Source: JAVVHH01 sp965199665 (lineage in GTDB: Bacteria > Pseudomonadota > Alphaproteobacteria > Acetobacterales > Acetobacteraceae). From it: a stretch of DNA of 64,000 bases. The notes under the pieces are model-generated. The model was not told the origin of the DNA and ran no database searches. It saw only the letters and a list, made by a program, of their open reading frames with translations. The position numbers were made by a program, and so were the translations under genes. This document shows, one piece after another, positions 1-11,045 of this stretch. Each line of letters starts with the position of its first letter. Position 1 is the stretch's first letter. Location: assembly GCA_965199665.1 (NCBI GenBank), contig OZ241208.1, forward strand, positions 1-64,000, read 5' to 3'.

Positions 1-796
<796 letters not shown>

Positions 797-926
797 GGTC
801 GAGCCTCCCTGGCCGCGTTGGGCTGACATACTTTGATACGAACCAGTCGCACAAACGCAAGATTGGGGGGGCATCTGTCGGTCAGGCTTCGGCATCGAGG
901 CCCCTCCCACGGAAGGACCCCACACC

Positions 927-1322
927 ATGTTCAAGATCATCGCAGCGTCCGTTCTCAGTCTCGGCCTGGCCGGCCCCGCCCTGGCCTACGGCGTGAGCGT
1001 CGTGCCGTTCGATCCTGCCGCCGAGCTGGCGCGCGCCACCGGGTCGGCCCAGTTCCCGACGCCCGCGCCGACCTCCATGTTCGAGCAGCAGGCGCGCACG
1101 ACGAATGGCGGCAGCCAGCAGATGCCGCATGTCGTGGGCAGCATCCCGCACAACGGGATCGCCATGGTCGAGGGCGGCAGCTCGCGCAGCCCGGTCCTGA
1201 ACCAGGACGTGCTGAGCCACCCGCCGACCGCGGTCGCCCAGGACCAGGTCATCGTGCACGAGTTCGAGGACCCCGCCCCGTTGCTCGCCGATGACGGCCT
1301 CCCCGCCGACTACGAGGGCTGA
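927..1322 (+). CDS. Small secreted/periplasmic protein of unknown function
   Basis: I do not recognise the family. The 131-residue product opens with a clear Sec signal peptide: MFK, a hydrophobic stretch and a probable cut after ALA at residue 20. The mature chain is rich in Pro, Ala, Gln and acidic residues, has no cysteine and no obvious fold motif. An AAGGA ribosome site precedes the ATG. It is divergent from the thiolase and followed by a strong hairpin at 1333-1363, so it is probably a single-gene transcript. The next gene also encodes a small secreted protein, but the two do not look homologous. Confidence 0.7.
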   Translation: MFKIIAASVLSLGLAGPALAYGVSVVPFDPAAELARATGSAQFPTPAPTSMFEQQARTTNGGSQQMPHVVGSIPHNGIAMVEGGSSRSPVLNQDVLSHPPTAVAQDQVIVHEFEDPAPLLADDGLPADYEG

Positions 1323-1332
1323 CGACCGCGGC

Positions 1333-1363
1333 GGCGTGGCGGACGGGTCCGGTCCGCCACGCC
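1333..1363 (+). terminator. Hairpin terminator after the small secreted protein
   Basis: A perfect 12-bp stem (GGCGTGGCGGAC and its complement) with a 7-nt loop begins 10 bp after the stop codon. No T-run follows, so it is a GC-rich terminator or an mRNA 3'-end stabiliser. Confidence 0.55.
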
Positions 1364-1459
1364 CGCCATCGCGGCGCCACAGCGCCGGCGATCTTTGGGC
1401 GCATTCGGAGCGTTTCATCGAATGATCGGCAGCAAGGCCGAGACGAGAGGACGAGCATC

Positions 1460-1810
1460 ATGACGATCGGAACCACGAAGGGCATCATCTGGGGCATCGC
1501 CGGGGCGTTCGCGCTGTCGCTGAGCGCGGCGGCCGTCGCGCAGACCAACCCGCCGGGCACCGCCGCCGAGCGCACGCTGGACCGCGCTGCCGGCACCAAC
1601 ACGAGTGGTGCCTACCCCGCCCAGAGCGACGGCACCCGCGCCAACCCGCCCGGCACCGCCGCGAGCCGCGCGCTGGATCGCGCCGCCGGCACCAACACGA
1701 GCGGCGCCTACCCGTCGCAGTCGGACGGCACGGCGCAGAACCCGAAGGGCACGGCCGCCAGCCGGACCGCCAACGACGCCAAGCACAAGACGACGAACAC
1801 GGTCCGCTGA
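1460..1810 (+). CDS. Secreted repeat protein built of ~32-residue NPPGTAA repeats
   Basis: The 116-residue product has a signal peptide (residues 1-27, probable cut AVA before QT). Almost all of the mature chain is two full 32-residue repeats, each NPPGTAAxRxLDRAAGTNTS followed by GAYPxQSDGT, plus a third decayed copy starting NPKGTAAS. No enzyme motif or cysteine is present. The sequence is hydrophilic and probably disordered in the periplasm. GAGAGG-type spacing precedes the ATG, and a strong hairpin follows. I know no function; similar short proteins in Acetobacteraceae are annotated only as hypothetical. Confidence 0.7.
   Translation: MTIGTTKGIIWGIAGAFALSLSAAAVAQTNPPGTAAERTLDRAAGTNTSGAYPAQSDGTRANPPGTAASRALDRAAGTNTSGAYPSQSDGTAQNPKGTAASRTANDAKHKTTNTVR
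1547..1738 (+). repeat. In-frame tandem repeat, 2 x 96 bp plus a partial third copy
   Basis: Unit 1 spans 1547-1642 and unit 2 spans 1643-1738. A degenerate third copy begins at 1739. The units are near-identical in DNA (for example the shared ACCAACACGAG blocks) and encode the 32-residue repeats of the secreted protein. Confidence 0.85.
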
Positions 1811-1830
1811 GCCGATCCGACTGACGAACG

Positions 1831-1856
1831 GGGGCGGCGCTCGCGGGCGCCGCCCC
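1831..1856 (+). terminator. Hairpin terminator after the repeat protein
   Basis: A perfect 10-bp stem GGGGCGGCGC/GCGCCGCCCC with a 6-nt loop starts 20 bp after the stop codon. There is no strong T-run. Confidence 0.5.
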
Positions 1857-1946
1857 AATCGTTCTCGCTCCGCCCGCCCGGCCTTTCCCCGCCCGGCCTC
1901 TCCCCCGTCCGACGCGTCTGCGCTACGGTGCCGGCAGGGGGACACG

Positions 1947-3112
1947 ATGGATTTCACGATCGGGGCCGAGCTCAGCGAGCTGCAGGAAAGAACACGGGTT
2001 TTCATCAGGGAGAAGATCATTCCCCTGGAGAAAGACCCCCGCCAAACGTCGCACGGTCCGACGGACGAGCTGCGCCGCGAAATGAATGCGCTGGCCGCGG
2101 CGGCCGGGCTGCTCGCGCCGCACGTGGCGAAGGAATATGGCGGCCTCGGGCTCGGGCATTTCGGACGTGCCATCGTGTTCGAGGAAGCCGGCTATTCCGT
2201 GCTCGGGCCGCTGGCGATGAACCTGTCGGCGCCGGACGAAGGTAACATGCACCTCATGGAGATCGTGGGGACCCACGAGCAGAAGGAGCGCTGGCTCAAG
2301 CCCCTGGCGACCGGAGAGATCCGTTCGTGCTTCGCCATGACGGAGCCGCCGCCCGGCGCCGGGTCCGATCCCGGGGCGCTGTCCACCACCGCCGTACGGG
2401 ACGGCGACGAGTACGTGATCACCGGGCGCAAATGGTTCATCACCGGGGCGGTGGGGGCCGGGTTCACCATCATCATGGCCAAGGGCGAGGACGGCAAGGC
2501 GACCATGTTCCTGTCGGACATGGACCGCCCGGAAATCCGGATCGAGCGGGTGATGGACACGATGGACCAGGGCTTCGCGGGGGGCCACGCGGTGCTGGCG
2601 TTCGAGGGGCTGCGGGTCAAGGCCACGGACGTGCTGGGCGAGGTGGGCGCCGGGTTCCGCTACGCCCAGGTGCGGCTGGCGCCGGCGCGGTTGACTCATT
2701 GCATGCGCTGGCTCGGCTCGGCCCGGCGCGCGCAGGATATCGCGATCGGGTATGCCGCCACGCGGCAGGCCTTCGGCAAGCCGCTGGCCGAGCACGAAGG
2801 CGTCGGCTTCATGCTGGCCGACAACGACATGGACATCCGCACCAGCCGGCTGACGATCTGGCACACGGCCTGGCTGCTCGATCAGGGCGAGCGGGCCGGC
2901 ACGGAGAGCAGCATCGCCAAGGTGGTGTGCTCGGAGGCGATCTACCGGGTGGCGGATCGCTGCGTGCAGGTGTTGGGCGGGCAGGGCGTCTCGGGCGAGA
3001 CGGTGGTGGAGCGCATCTTCCGCGAGGTGCGGGCCTTCCGCGTCTATGACGGGCCGAGCGAGGTGCATCGCTGGAGCCTGGCGCAGAAGCTGGTCAAGCA
3101 CGGGGCGAACCA

Positions 3113-3116
<4 letters not shown>
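1947..3116 (+). CDS. Acyl-CoA dehydrogenase
   Basis: The 389-residue flavoenzyme matches the usual length of acyl-CoA dehydrogenases, which oxidise acyl-CoA to 2-enoyl-CoA and pass electrons to ETF. The N-terminal helical domain (LAAAAGLLAPHVAKEYGG), the FAD/substrate segment CFAMTEPPPGAGSDPGAL and the C-terminal QAFGKPLAEHEGVGFMLAD and QVLGGQGVSGET blocks are all present. The frame is open upstream, but ATG 1947 after GGGGGACACG is the sensible start. The stop overlaps the probable CTG start of NAD synthetase (CTGA), so the two are likely co-translated. Chain-length specificity cannot be read from sequence; it resembles the Acad10/11-like or FadE group. Confidence 0.9.
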
Positions 3117-5143
<2,027 letters not shown>

Positions 5144-5162
5144 GGCACGGCACCGGCGACCG

Positions 5163-6647
5163 CTACAGCGCGGCGCGGAGGCGGAACTCGACGCCCTCGG
5201 GCGGGAATTTGGTCGTGGCTTCGCCGCGCATGTGCTTGGCCATCAGCCGGTCGATCATGCGTGAGCCGAAGCCGCTGCGGGTCGGCGGGTGCACTTCCGG
5301 GCCGCCGCGCTCCTGCCAGAGAAAGCGGAACTCGCGCTGCCCGTCCTCCACCCCGTCCAGCTCCCAGTGCACCAGCACGTGGCCGCCCGGCACGCTGAGC
5401 GCGCCGTATTTGGCGGCATTGGTGCCGAGCTCGTGCAGCGCCATGGAAAGCGCCAGCGTCACGCTCGGCTCCATGCGCAGATCGGGGCCCTCGATGGTGA
5501 ACAGGGTGCCGGAGCCATCGTCGAAGGTGTGCAGCGCGCGGCGGACGATGTCGCCGATGGCCGCACCCTCGATCTCGCCGCGGATCAGCAGCTCGTGCGC
5601 GGTGGCGAGATTGGCCACCCGGCTGCTGATGGTGTCGCGCGCATCGGCCAGTGAGGTCGCGGTGCGCAGGCTCTGGCTGACGACGGCGCTGACGGTGGCG
5701 AGCGTGTTCTTGACGCGATGGGTCATCTCGTCGGCCAGCAGCGTCCGCTGTTCCTCCGCGTCCTTGCGGGCGGAGATGTCCGTCACGAAGCCGGTCATGG
5801 AGAGCGGGCTACCGTCGCGCCGGGTCAACAAGGTGCCTCGTGCCGCGATCCATCGCCGCTCGCCGCCGGGCGTCACGACGCGGTATTCGACATTGTAGGG
5901 CACGCCCTGGCTGAACGTGGCCTCGAGGGCGGTGCGGACGCGCTCGACATCCTCGGCGTGCACGCTGTCCATGAAGTCGTCATAGGTGAACGGGTCCGTG
6001 GGCTCGAAGCCGAAGGCGACCTTGCAGCCGGCGGAAGCGTCGAGCTGGCGGGAGACTGGCTCGAACGTCCAGGTGCCGAGCTCGCCGGCCTGCAACGCGA
6101 AGTCGAGCCGGGATTGGGTGTCGATGATCTCGCGGCGGACCCGCTCGTTCTCCGTGACGAGCCCGCGGTGCTCGGCCTCGAGCTCGACGACCAGCTCGCG
6201 CTCGATGGTCACGTCGAGCTGAGAGGCGAAGTAGTAGCGGACCTGTTGCCCGTCCTCGCTGAAAACCGGGGTGATCATCAGCCGGTTCCAGAACGGCGAG
6301 CCGTTCTTGCGGTAGTTCAACAGGTCCAGCGTGATGCGCCGCCGTTCGGCGATGGCGTCGCGCAGGGCGGCCACGTCGCCGGCCCCGGTGGCGGGGCCCT
6401 GCAGGAAGCGGCAGTTGCGGCCGACCACCTCGTCGGCCGCGTATCCGGTCAGGCGTTCGAACGCGTTGTTGACGTAGACGATCGGGTTGTCGGGCAGGGT
6501 CGGGTCGCTGATCGCCATGGCCATCATGGCATCCGCCACACCCACCACGAAGGGGTCGCTCCGCGACAGGCGGTCGGCGAAGCGGGCAACGGTGGAAGCG
6601 ACGTGATGCCCGTCGAGCGGAGCCGCGGCTGGGGTCGGCCGGCTCAC
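5163..6647 (-). CDS. LOV-PAS-HWE blue-light histidine kinase
   Basis: The 494-residue protein is a soluble sensor kinase. Residues ~35-145 are a LOV domain with the canonical flavin-adduct motif GRNCRFLQG (Cys79), followed by NYRKNG and the ASQLDV strand with the flavin-sensing Gln. A second PAS domain (about 180-290) follows. The kinase is HWE type: phospho-acceptor His310 in EMTHRVKN, the N-box HELGTNAAKYGAL and the WQERGGP motif. It is the third gene of an operon, its start overlapping the receiver's stop by 4 bp (ATGA). By family knowledge blue light should form a Cys79-FMN adduct and change autophosphorylation; the output is unknown. Confidence 0.92.
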   Translation of the reverse strand: MSRPTPAAAPLDGHHVASTVARFADRLSRSDPFVVGVADAMMAMAISDPTLPDNPIVYVNNAFERLTGYAADEVVGRNCRFLQGPATGAGDVAALRDAIAERRRITLDLLNYRKNGSPFWNRLMITPVFSEDGQQVRYYFASQLDVTIERELVVELEAEHRGLVTENERVRREIIDTQSRLDFALQAGELGTWTFEPVSRQLDASAGCKVAFGFEPTDPFTYDDFMDSVHAEDVERVRTALEATFSQGVPYNVEYRVVTPGGERRWIAARGTLLTRRDGSPLSMTGFVTDISARKDAEEQRTLLADEMTHRVKNTLATVSAVVSQSLRTATSLADARDTISSRVANLATAHELLIRGEIEGAAIGDIVRRALHTFDDGSGTLFTIEGPDLRMEPSVTLALSMALHELGTNAAKYGALSVPGGHVLVHWELDGVEDGQREFRFLWQERGGPEVHPPTRSGFGSRMIDRLMAKHMRGEATTKFPPEGVEFRLRAAL

Positions 6648-7105
6648 GAGGGCTTGGTCGGCCAGGCGGCGGAGAATGCGTCCGACGGGGTGAAGGTGGA
6701 GGGCTTGGGCAGGTTCGGCGGCGGGTCGATCACGCTTTCGGCGATGTAGTGCATGGCCGACAGCAGGCCGCCGCGGGAGAACGGCTTGGCGATGACGCCG
6801 TGGGCGCCGCAGAAATCTCCGGGGATCTTGAGCGGATTGGCCGTGACGAAGATCACGATCGTCTCGGGCCAGCGGCGGCGGATCAGCTGCGCCACGTCCA
6901 ACCCGCTGCTCTTGCGGGCGAGGTGGATGTCGACAAAGGCGATGGCCGGCGCCAGGGTGTCCTGCAGATCGGTGACCTCGTCGAGGCAGGCGGCTTCGGC
7001 CACGACGCTGTGCCCGGCATCCTCCACCATCGCTTCGAGATCCATCGCGAGAAGCGCCTCGTCCTCGACGATGAGCACGCCCAGGGGCGAAGAGGGCCGG
7101 CTCAT
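6644..7105 (-). CDS. Single-domain response regulator
   Basis: The 153-residue protein is a lone receiver domain: acidic pair in VLIVEDEALL, phospho-acceptor Asp59 in FVDIHL, Thr88 in FVTAN and Lys107 in IAKPF. No DNA-binding or enzymatic output domain follows; the last ~35 residues are Pro/Ser-rich. It sits between two LOV histidine kinases and overlaps both by 4 bp, so it is very likely their phosphorylation partner. Receivers of this FixJ/CheY-like group next to HWE/HisKA_2 kinases often act as phosphate sinks or shuttles, or feed the general stress pathway; which applies here is not visible. Confidence 0.9.
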   Translation of the reverse strand: MSRPSSPLGVLIVEDEALLAMDLEAMVEDAGHSVVAEAACLDEVTDLQDTLAPAIAFVDIHLARKSSGLDVAQLIRRRWPETIVIFVTANPLKIPGDFCGAHGVIAKPFSRGGLLSAMHYIAESVIDPPPNLPKPSTFTPSDAFSAAWPTKPS

Positions 7106-8202
7106 GCGACGCGATCGAGCGGAAAGGTGAGGCTCACCTGGGTGCCGACCGTTGAGCTGTTCCAGGCTGCCGCGATGCCGATCTGACGCGACAGGCGATC
7201 CACCAGATTGCGGCCGAGCCCCTTGGCGGCGGCAACGGGGATGCCCGGCCCATCATCGGCGATCTCGATCGTGGCGAGATTGTCGTTGGTTCGCGCGCGT
7301 AGCTGCAGCGTGCCGGCTCGGTTGCCGGTGAAGGCGTGCTTGACCGTGTTGGCGAGGATCTCGTTCAGCACCAGGCCGAGGGCGGCGGCGTGCCCGGGGG
7401 CGACCTCGATCGGGACGATATCGCTATCGAGCCGGATGCGGCCGGGGCCGGCGGCGGTGACGAGATCGTTCGCCAAGTCCAGCATGAAGGCGCTGACGTC
7501 GAACCGGGTGACGTCCGCGGCCTGGTAGAGGCGGCGGTGTACCGTGGCCAGCGCATCGACCCGTTGCAACATCTCTTCCAGCCGGGCGGTGACGACCGGT
7601 TGATCCGACGTGCGCGCCTGCAGGCGAAGCAGGGAGCCGATCATGGTCAGGTTGTTCTTGACCCGGTGATCGAGCTCGTGGAGCAGGACGGTCTTGGCTT
7701 CCAGCGCTTGCTGTAGGTCGGCGGTGCGGGCGGCGACTTCGCGCTCGACCTCCTCACGGCGGGCGACGGCGCGCTGCTCGGCTTGCACCCGGTCGCTCAC
7801 GTCCAGCTGGGAGGCGAAGAAGTAGACGATCTCGCCCTCGTGGTCGCGGACCGGGCTCAGGTAGAGCGCGTTCCAGAACGTGCTGCCATCCTTGCGGTAG
7901 TTCAGCAGGTCGGCCTCCACGTCCTTGCCGGCCGCGATGGCCTCGCGGACCCGGGTGACGGAGGCGCGATCGGTCTCGGGGCCCTGCAGGAAGCGGCAGT
8001 TACGGCCGACGATCTCGTCGCGATCGTAGCCGCTCAGCATCTGGAATGCCTCGTTGCAGAACACGATTGGATTGTCGGGCAGGCGCGGGTCGGTGACGAC
8101 CATCGGCATCCGGGTCGCCCGAACGGCGGCGGCGAACGGGTCCCCGCGCCCCTGCTCGTGTTCCAACACGTCCGTGAGGCGCCAATCGCCACGTTGATCC
8201 AT
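7102..8202 (-). CDS. LOV-HisKA_2 blue-light histidine kinase
   Basis: This 366-residue kinase is the first gene of the light-sensing operon. A LOV domain occupies residues ~20-140 with GRNCRFLQG (Cys69), NYRKDGSTFWN and YFFASQLDV. A short coiled coil (about 138-170) joins it to a HisKA_2 kinase: His179 in LHELDHRVKNNLTM, then an HATPase domain with NEILANTVKHAF and ADDGPGIP. No membrane segment is present. It differs in kinase class from the downstream HWE LOV kinase although both LOV cores are closely similar, suggesting two light inputs on one receiver. ATG 8202 lies close to the preceding gene's stop at 8251. Confidence 0.92.
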   Translation of the reverse strand: MDQRGDWRLTDVLEHEQGRGDPFAAAVRATRMPMVVTDPRLPDNPIVFCNEAFQMLSGYDRDEIVGRNCRFLQGPETDRASVTRVREAIAAGKDVEADLLNYRKDGSTFWNALYLSPVRDHEGEIVYFFASQLDVSDRVQAEQRAVARREEVEREVAARTADLQQALEAKTVLLHELDHRVKNNLTMIGSLLRLQARTSDQPVVTARLEEMLQRVDALATVHRRLYQAADVTRFDVSAFMLDLANDLVTAAGPGRIRLDSDIVPIEVAPGHAAALGLVLNEILANTVKHAFTGNRAGTLQLRARTNDNLATIEIADDGPGIPVAAAKGLGRNLVDRLSRQIGIAAAWNSSTVGTQVSLTFPLDRVA

Positions 8203-8234
8203 TAATCGGCCAATCGTTCAATCTCGTCGTGTTC

Positions 8235-8240
8235 AATATA
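8235..8240 (-). promoter_or_regulatory. Possible -10 element (TATATT) upstream of the LOV operon
   Basis: The 48-bp gap before the first LOV kinase is conspicuously AT-rich for this genome. It contains TATATT on the minus strand about 33 nt before the ATG. A matching -35 is poor (GCGACG at 17-bp spacing, inside the upstream gene). The call is tentative. Confidence 0.25.
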
Positions 8241-8250
8241 CCTCAAATGT

Positions 8251-9216
8251 TCACCGACGTCGCGCCTCGGCATCAAACGGATTTGTGAGCGGAGCGGCCC
8301 AGTCGATCGTCGGCCCGACTGGCACGACCCCGGACGGGTTCACCCAGCGCTGGCTGAAATAGTAGTGCCGCTTGATCTCGCCGAGATCGACCGTCTCCGC
8401 CACCCCCGGCCACTGGTAGACGTCGGCCAGCCAGGCGGACAATGCCGGGTAGTCGCGCCACTGACGCAGATTGCACTTGAAGTGACCGAAATAGACGGCG
8501 TCGAAGCGGACGGCGGTGGTGAACAGCCGGATGTCGGTTTCCGTCAGTGCCGGGCCATGCAGGAAGCGCCGGGTGCGGAGGCGTTCCTCCAACTCGTCGA
8601 GAGTGGCGAAGAGTGGGCCGACCGCCGCCTCGTACGCGTCCTGCTTGGTGGCGAAGCCGGCTTTATAGACGCCGTTATTGACCGTGCCGTAGATGCGGTC
8701 GTTGAGGTCGTCGATCTCCGCGGCGAGCGCGGCCGGGTAGAGCTCGATCGGGCGGGGTGGGGCGGCCCAGCGGGCAAAGGCCTGGCCCAGCATGCGGGTG
8801 ATGTCGGCGGACTCGTTGTTGACGATCGTGCGCGCCTGCTTGTCGTAGAGGATCGGTACGGTGGCGGTGCCGGAATAGGCCGGGTCGGCGGCGGCATAGA
8901 CTTGGTAGAGGTAGCGCTTGCCGGTGATCGGCTCGGGCGCCGGGTCGAAGGTCCAACCGTTCTCCAGCATGTCGGGGCTGACGACGGTGAGGCCGATCAC
9001 CTCGTGCAGGCCGAGCAGGGCGCGGGCGAGCACGGTGCGGCTGGCCCACGGGCAGGCCAGGGAGACGAATAGGTGGTAACGGCCCGCCTCGGCCGGGAAC
9101 CGCGTGCTGCCATCCGACGTCACCCAGCCGCGAAAGCTGCTATCCTTGCGAACGTAGCTGCCGTCTCCCGCCGTGCGGTCGAAATCGCGCCACTCACCGT
9201 CGACGAGTATCCCCAT
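8251..9216 (-). CDS. yqjG: Glutathionyl-hydroquinone reductase (xi-class GST)
   Basis: The 321-residue protein reduces glutathionyl-hydroquinones using glutathione. The catalytic cysteine is C55 in SLACPWASRT, the xi-class signature. Other family blocks are VVSPDMLENGWTF, IVNNESADITRML, NNGVYKAGFATKQDAYE and the C-terminal HYYFSQRWVNPSGVVPVGP. Length agrees with YqjG/PcpF-type enzymes (~320). The start ATG 9216 lies 23 bp inside the end of the upstream FAD oxidoreductase gene, so the pair is probably co-transcribed. The role is detoxification of quinone conjugates. Confidence 0.93.
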   Translation of the reverse strand: MGILVDGEWRDFDRTAGDGSYVRKDSSFRGWVTSDGSTRFPAEAGRYHLFVSLACPWASRTVLARALLGLHEVIGLTVVSPDMLENGWTFDPAPEPITGKRYLYQVYAAADPAYSGTATVPILYDKQARTIVNNESADITRMLGQAFARWAAPPRPIELYPAALAAEIDDLNDRIYGTVNNGVYKAGFATKQDAYEAAVGPLFATLDELEERLRTRRFLHGPALTETDIRLFTTAVRFDAVYFGHFKCNLRQWRDYPALSAWLADVYQWPGVAETVDLGEIKRHYYFSQRWVNPSGVVPVGPTIDWAAPLTNPFDAEARRR

Positions 9217-10183
9217 CGCCTCCGAACGCGGCGGCAGCCAGGAGTTCCCCGGCCAGCAGCGCCCCGGAACACCAGGCGGCTTCGACGCGCGGGCCGAGCA
9301 GCCAGTCGCCGCAAACGCCCAGGCGGGCCGCCGGGTCCCACAGCGCGCCGCTGCCCTCCGCGCCTGAGCGGGCGTAGCGCCACCGATGGGCAGTCGCGGC
9401 GAGCGGTTCCGGCAGTGCCGCGCCCAGCCGCGCGGCCAGGGCGGCGAGCAGGAGCGGGACGATCTCGGCCGCCTCCCGCTCGAGATGGTTGCGGGACCAG
9501 TCGGGCCCGGCCTGGATGACCCAGCCTTCCGGGCCGGTGCGGCCGGGCTTGGCGCCGTTGCGGGCGGCCCAACCGATCGGGCCGCCATCGCCGCCAGTCG
9601 CTTCGCGCAGGATGGTGGGCCCGGGCAGCGGCTCGGCGAAAGCGGCCATGACCGTCCAACACGGGGCGGAGGGCGTCGCGGCGGCCCGGGCCGCGAAGGC
9701 GGGTGCCACCGGCTGCAGCAGGGGAGCGGCCTGCTCCGCCGGGACGGCGACGGCGACCGCGTCGAACCGCTCGCCCTCGATCCGCCACCCCTGGCCCTCC
9801 CGCGCCAGCCCGGTGACCGTGACGGGGAAGCGGACGACGTGCGAACTGGCCATGTCGCGCACCGGAGCCGCCATGCCGGGCGTGCCGACCCAGGCGTCGG
9901 GCCCCGCCTCCGGCCAGGGCGCGGCGAGGCCGGCCGCCTGCCAGCGGGCGACGGCGTCGCGGAAGCCGGGGTCGCGCACGGTGAAATACTGCGCGCCGTG
10001 ATCGAAGGCGGCGGTGCCGGTCGCGGTTTCGATCCGCCGGGTCGAGAGGCGGCCGCCGGGCGCGCGGCCCTTGTCGAACAAGGTGACGGCCCAGCCCGCC
10101 GCCCGCAGCCGGTCGGCGCAGGACAGGCCGGCGATGCCGGCGCCGACGATGGCGATGGTGGGGCGCGCGGGATCTGATGACAT
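9194..10183 (-). CDS. NAD(P)/FAD-dependent oxidoreductase, renalase/amine-oxidase-like
   Basis: The 329-residue protein starts with a Rossmann FAD-binding motif, IAIVGAGIAGLSCADRLRAA, followed by FDKGRAPGGRLSTRR, typical of the COG3380 renalase-like flavoproteins. The motif FDHGAQYFTVRD is also characteristic. The C-terminus has the second FAD contact, VCGDWLLGPRVEAAW. Substrate is unknown for the bacterial family. The start is ATG 10183; the open frame continues upstream but the homology begins here. Its end overlaps the start of the glutathionyl-hydroquinone reductase by 23 bp, consistent with a redox-related pair. Confidence 0.88.
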   Translation of the reverse strand: MSSDPARPTIAIVGAGIAGLSCADRLRAAGWAVTLFDKGRAPGGRLSTRRIETATGTAAFDHGAQYFTVRDPGFRDAVARWQAAGLAAPWPEAGPDAWVGTPGMAAPVRDMASSHVVRFPVTVTGLAREGQGWRIEGERFDAVAVAVPAEQAAPLLQPVAPAFAARAAATPSAPCWTVMAAFAEPLPGPTILREATGGDGGPIGWAARNGAKPGRTGPEGWVIQAGPDWSRNHLEREAAEIVPLLLAALAARLGAALPEPLAATAHRWRYARSGAEGSGALWDPAARLGVCGDWLLGPRVEAAWCSGALLAGELLAAAAFGGDGDTRRR

Positions 10184-10205
10184 CGACCCAGCAAATCGGG
10201 CCGTG

Positions 10206-11045
10206 TCAGGGATTGGCAATGTCGGTGCTCTCGACGACGTGGAACGGGCGCGGTGCGGCGGGCTGCAACTGCACCACGACCCGGCGCGCGGCTCGCCCCG
10301 GCCCGCTCTCGATGCGGCAGGTGAGGACGACCGCGATCGCGCCCGTGGCCGCCGGCGGTCCGCCGTTGATGGCCGCCGCAAGCTCGTCGGCGCCCGCCGC
10401 CGCGCGGATCGCGGCGCGGACCAGCGGGGCGGCGAGCGCCGGGTTGGGCTCGCCGGGCTGCCATAGGCTCAGGAAGGGGCGCAGCCGGGCCAGCAGATCG
10501 GGCGTCATGCCGAGAACGAGGCCGAGTTCGCCGATGGTCTGGAAGCGGGCGCCGGGCGGTGCGTACGGGAGCCCGGCGCCGCGATAACGCTCTGCCACGA
10601 CGGAGGCGACCTGCGGGTCCGCTTCCGTCCGCCATTCGACGATCGCGCGGCCGAGGGCCGCCGCCGCCGCGTTCGGCTGCCCCAGGGCGACCAGCAACGC
10701 GGCGAGCAGTTGCGCCGACGCGGTGTTCGGGTTGACCGCTCCGGCCAGGTTGACGATCGACACGGCCACGACGTGCTCGCCCTGGCGCAGCGTGCGCGTG
10801 CCGGTCGGTTCCCAGCGCGCCTGTCCCTCGGCCAGCAGGTGGAACACGGTCTCCTGCGCCGCCCCGTCCAGCGCGGCGGCGGCACGTGCGGCCGCCCCCT
10901 CCGCGCCCGCTTCGGCCAGCGCGCGACGCCCGTTGGCGACCAGCACCGCGCCGCCGGACGCCAGCGCCAGCACCGCCCACAGCACGATGATCAGCGCGAA
11001 GCCCCGGCTCCGCCCGGGCCCGGCGACGGGACGCGCCCGCCTCAC
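10206..11045 (-). CDS. gspK: Type II secretion minor pseudopilin GspK
   Basis: The 279-residue protein caps the type II secretion pseudopilus tip. It begins with a short basic leader and the pilin segment RGFALIIVLWAVLALASGGA, then the large soluble domain with two SAM-like parts (NLAGAVNPNTASAQLL and FQTIGELGLVLGM). I start it at GTG 11045, which overlaps the gspJ stop (GTGA). GspK lacks the Glu at +5 of the pilin motif in many species; here that position is not a Glu either, as expected. It is the last gene of a gspI-gspJ-gspK overlapping trio. Confidence 0.85.
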   Translation of the reverse strand: MRRARPVAGPGRSRGFALIIVLWAVLALASGGAVLVANGRRALAEAGAEGAAARAAAALDGAAQETVFHLLAEGQARWEPTGTRTLRQGEHVVAVSIVNLAGAVNPNTASAQLLAALLVALGQPNAAAAALGRAIVEWRTEADPQVASVVAERYRGAGLPYAPPGARFQTIGELGLVLGMTPDLLARLRPFLSLWQPGEPNPALAAPLVRAAIRAAAGADELAAAINGGPPAATGAIAVVLTCRIESGPGRAARRVVVQLQPAAPRPFHVVESTDIANP

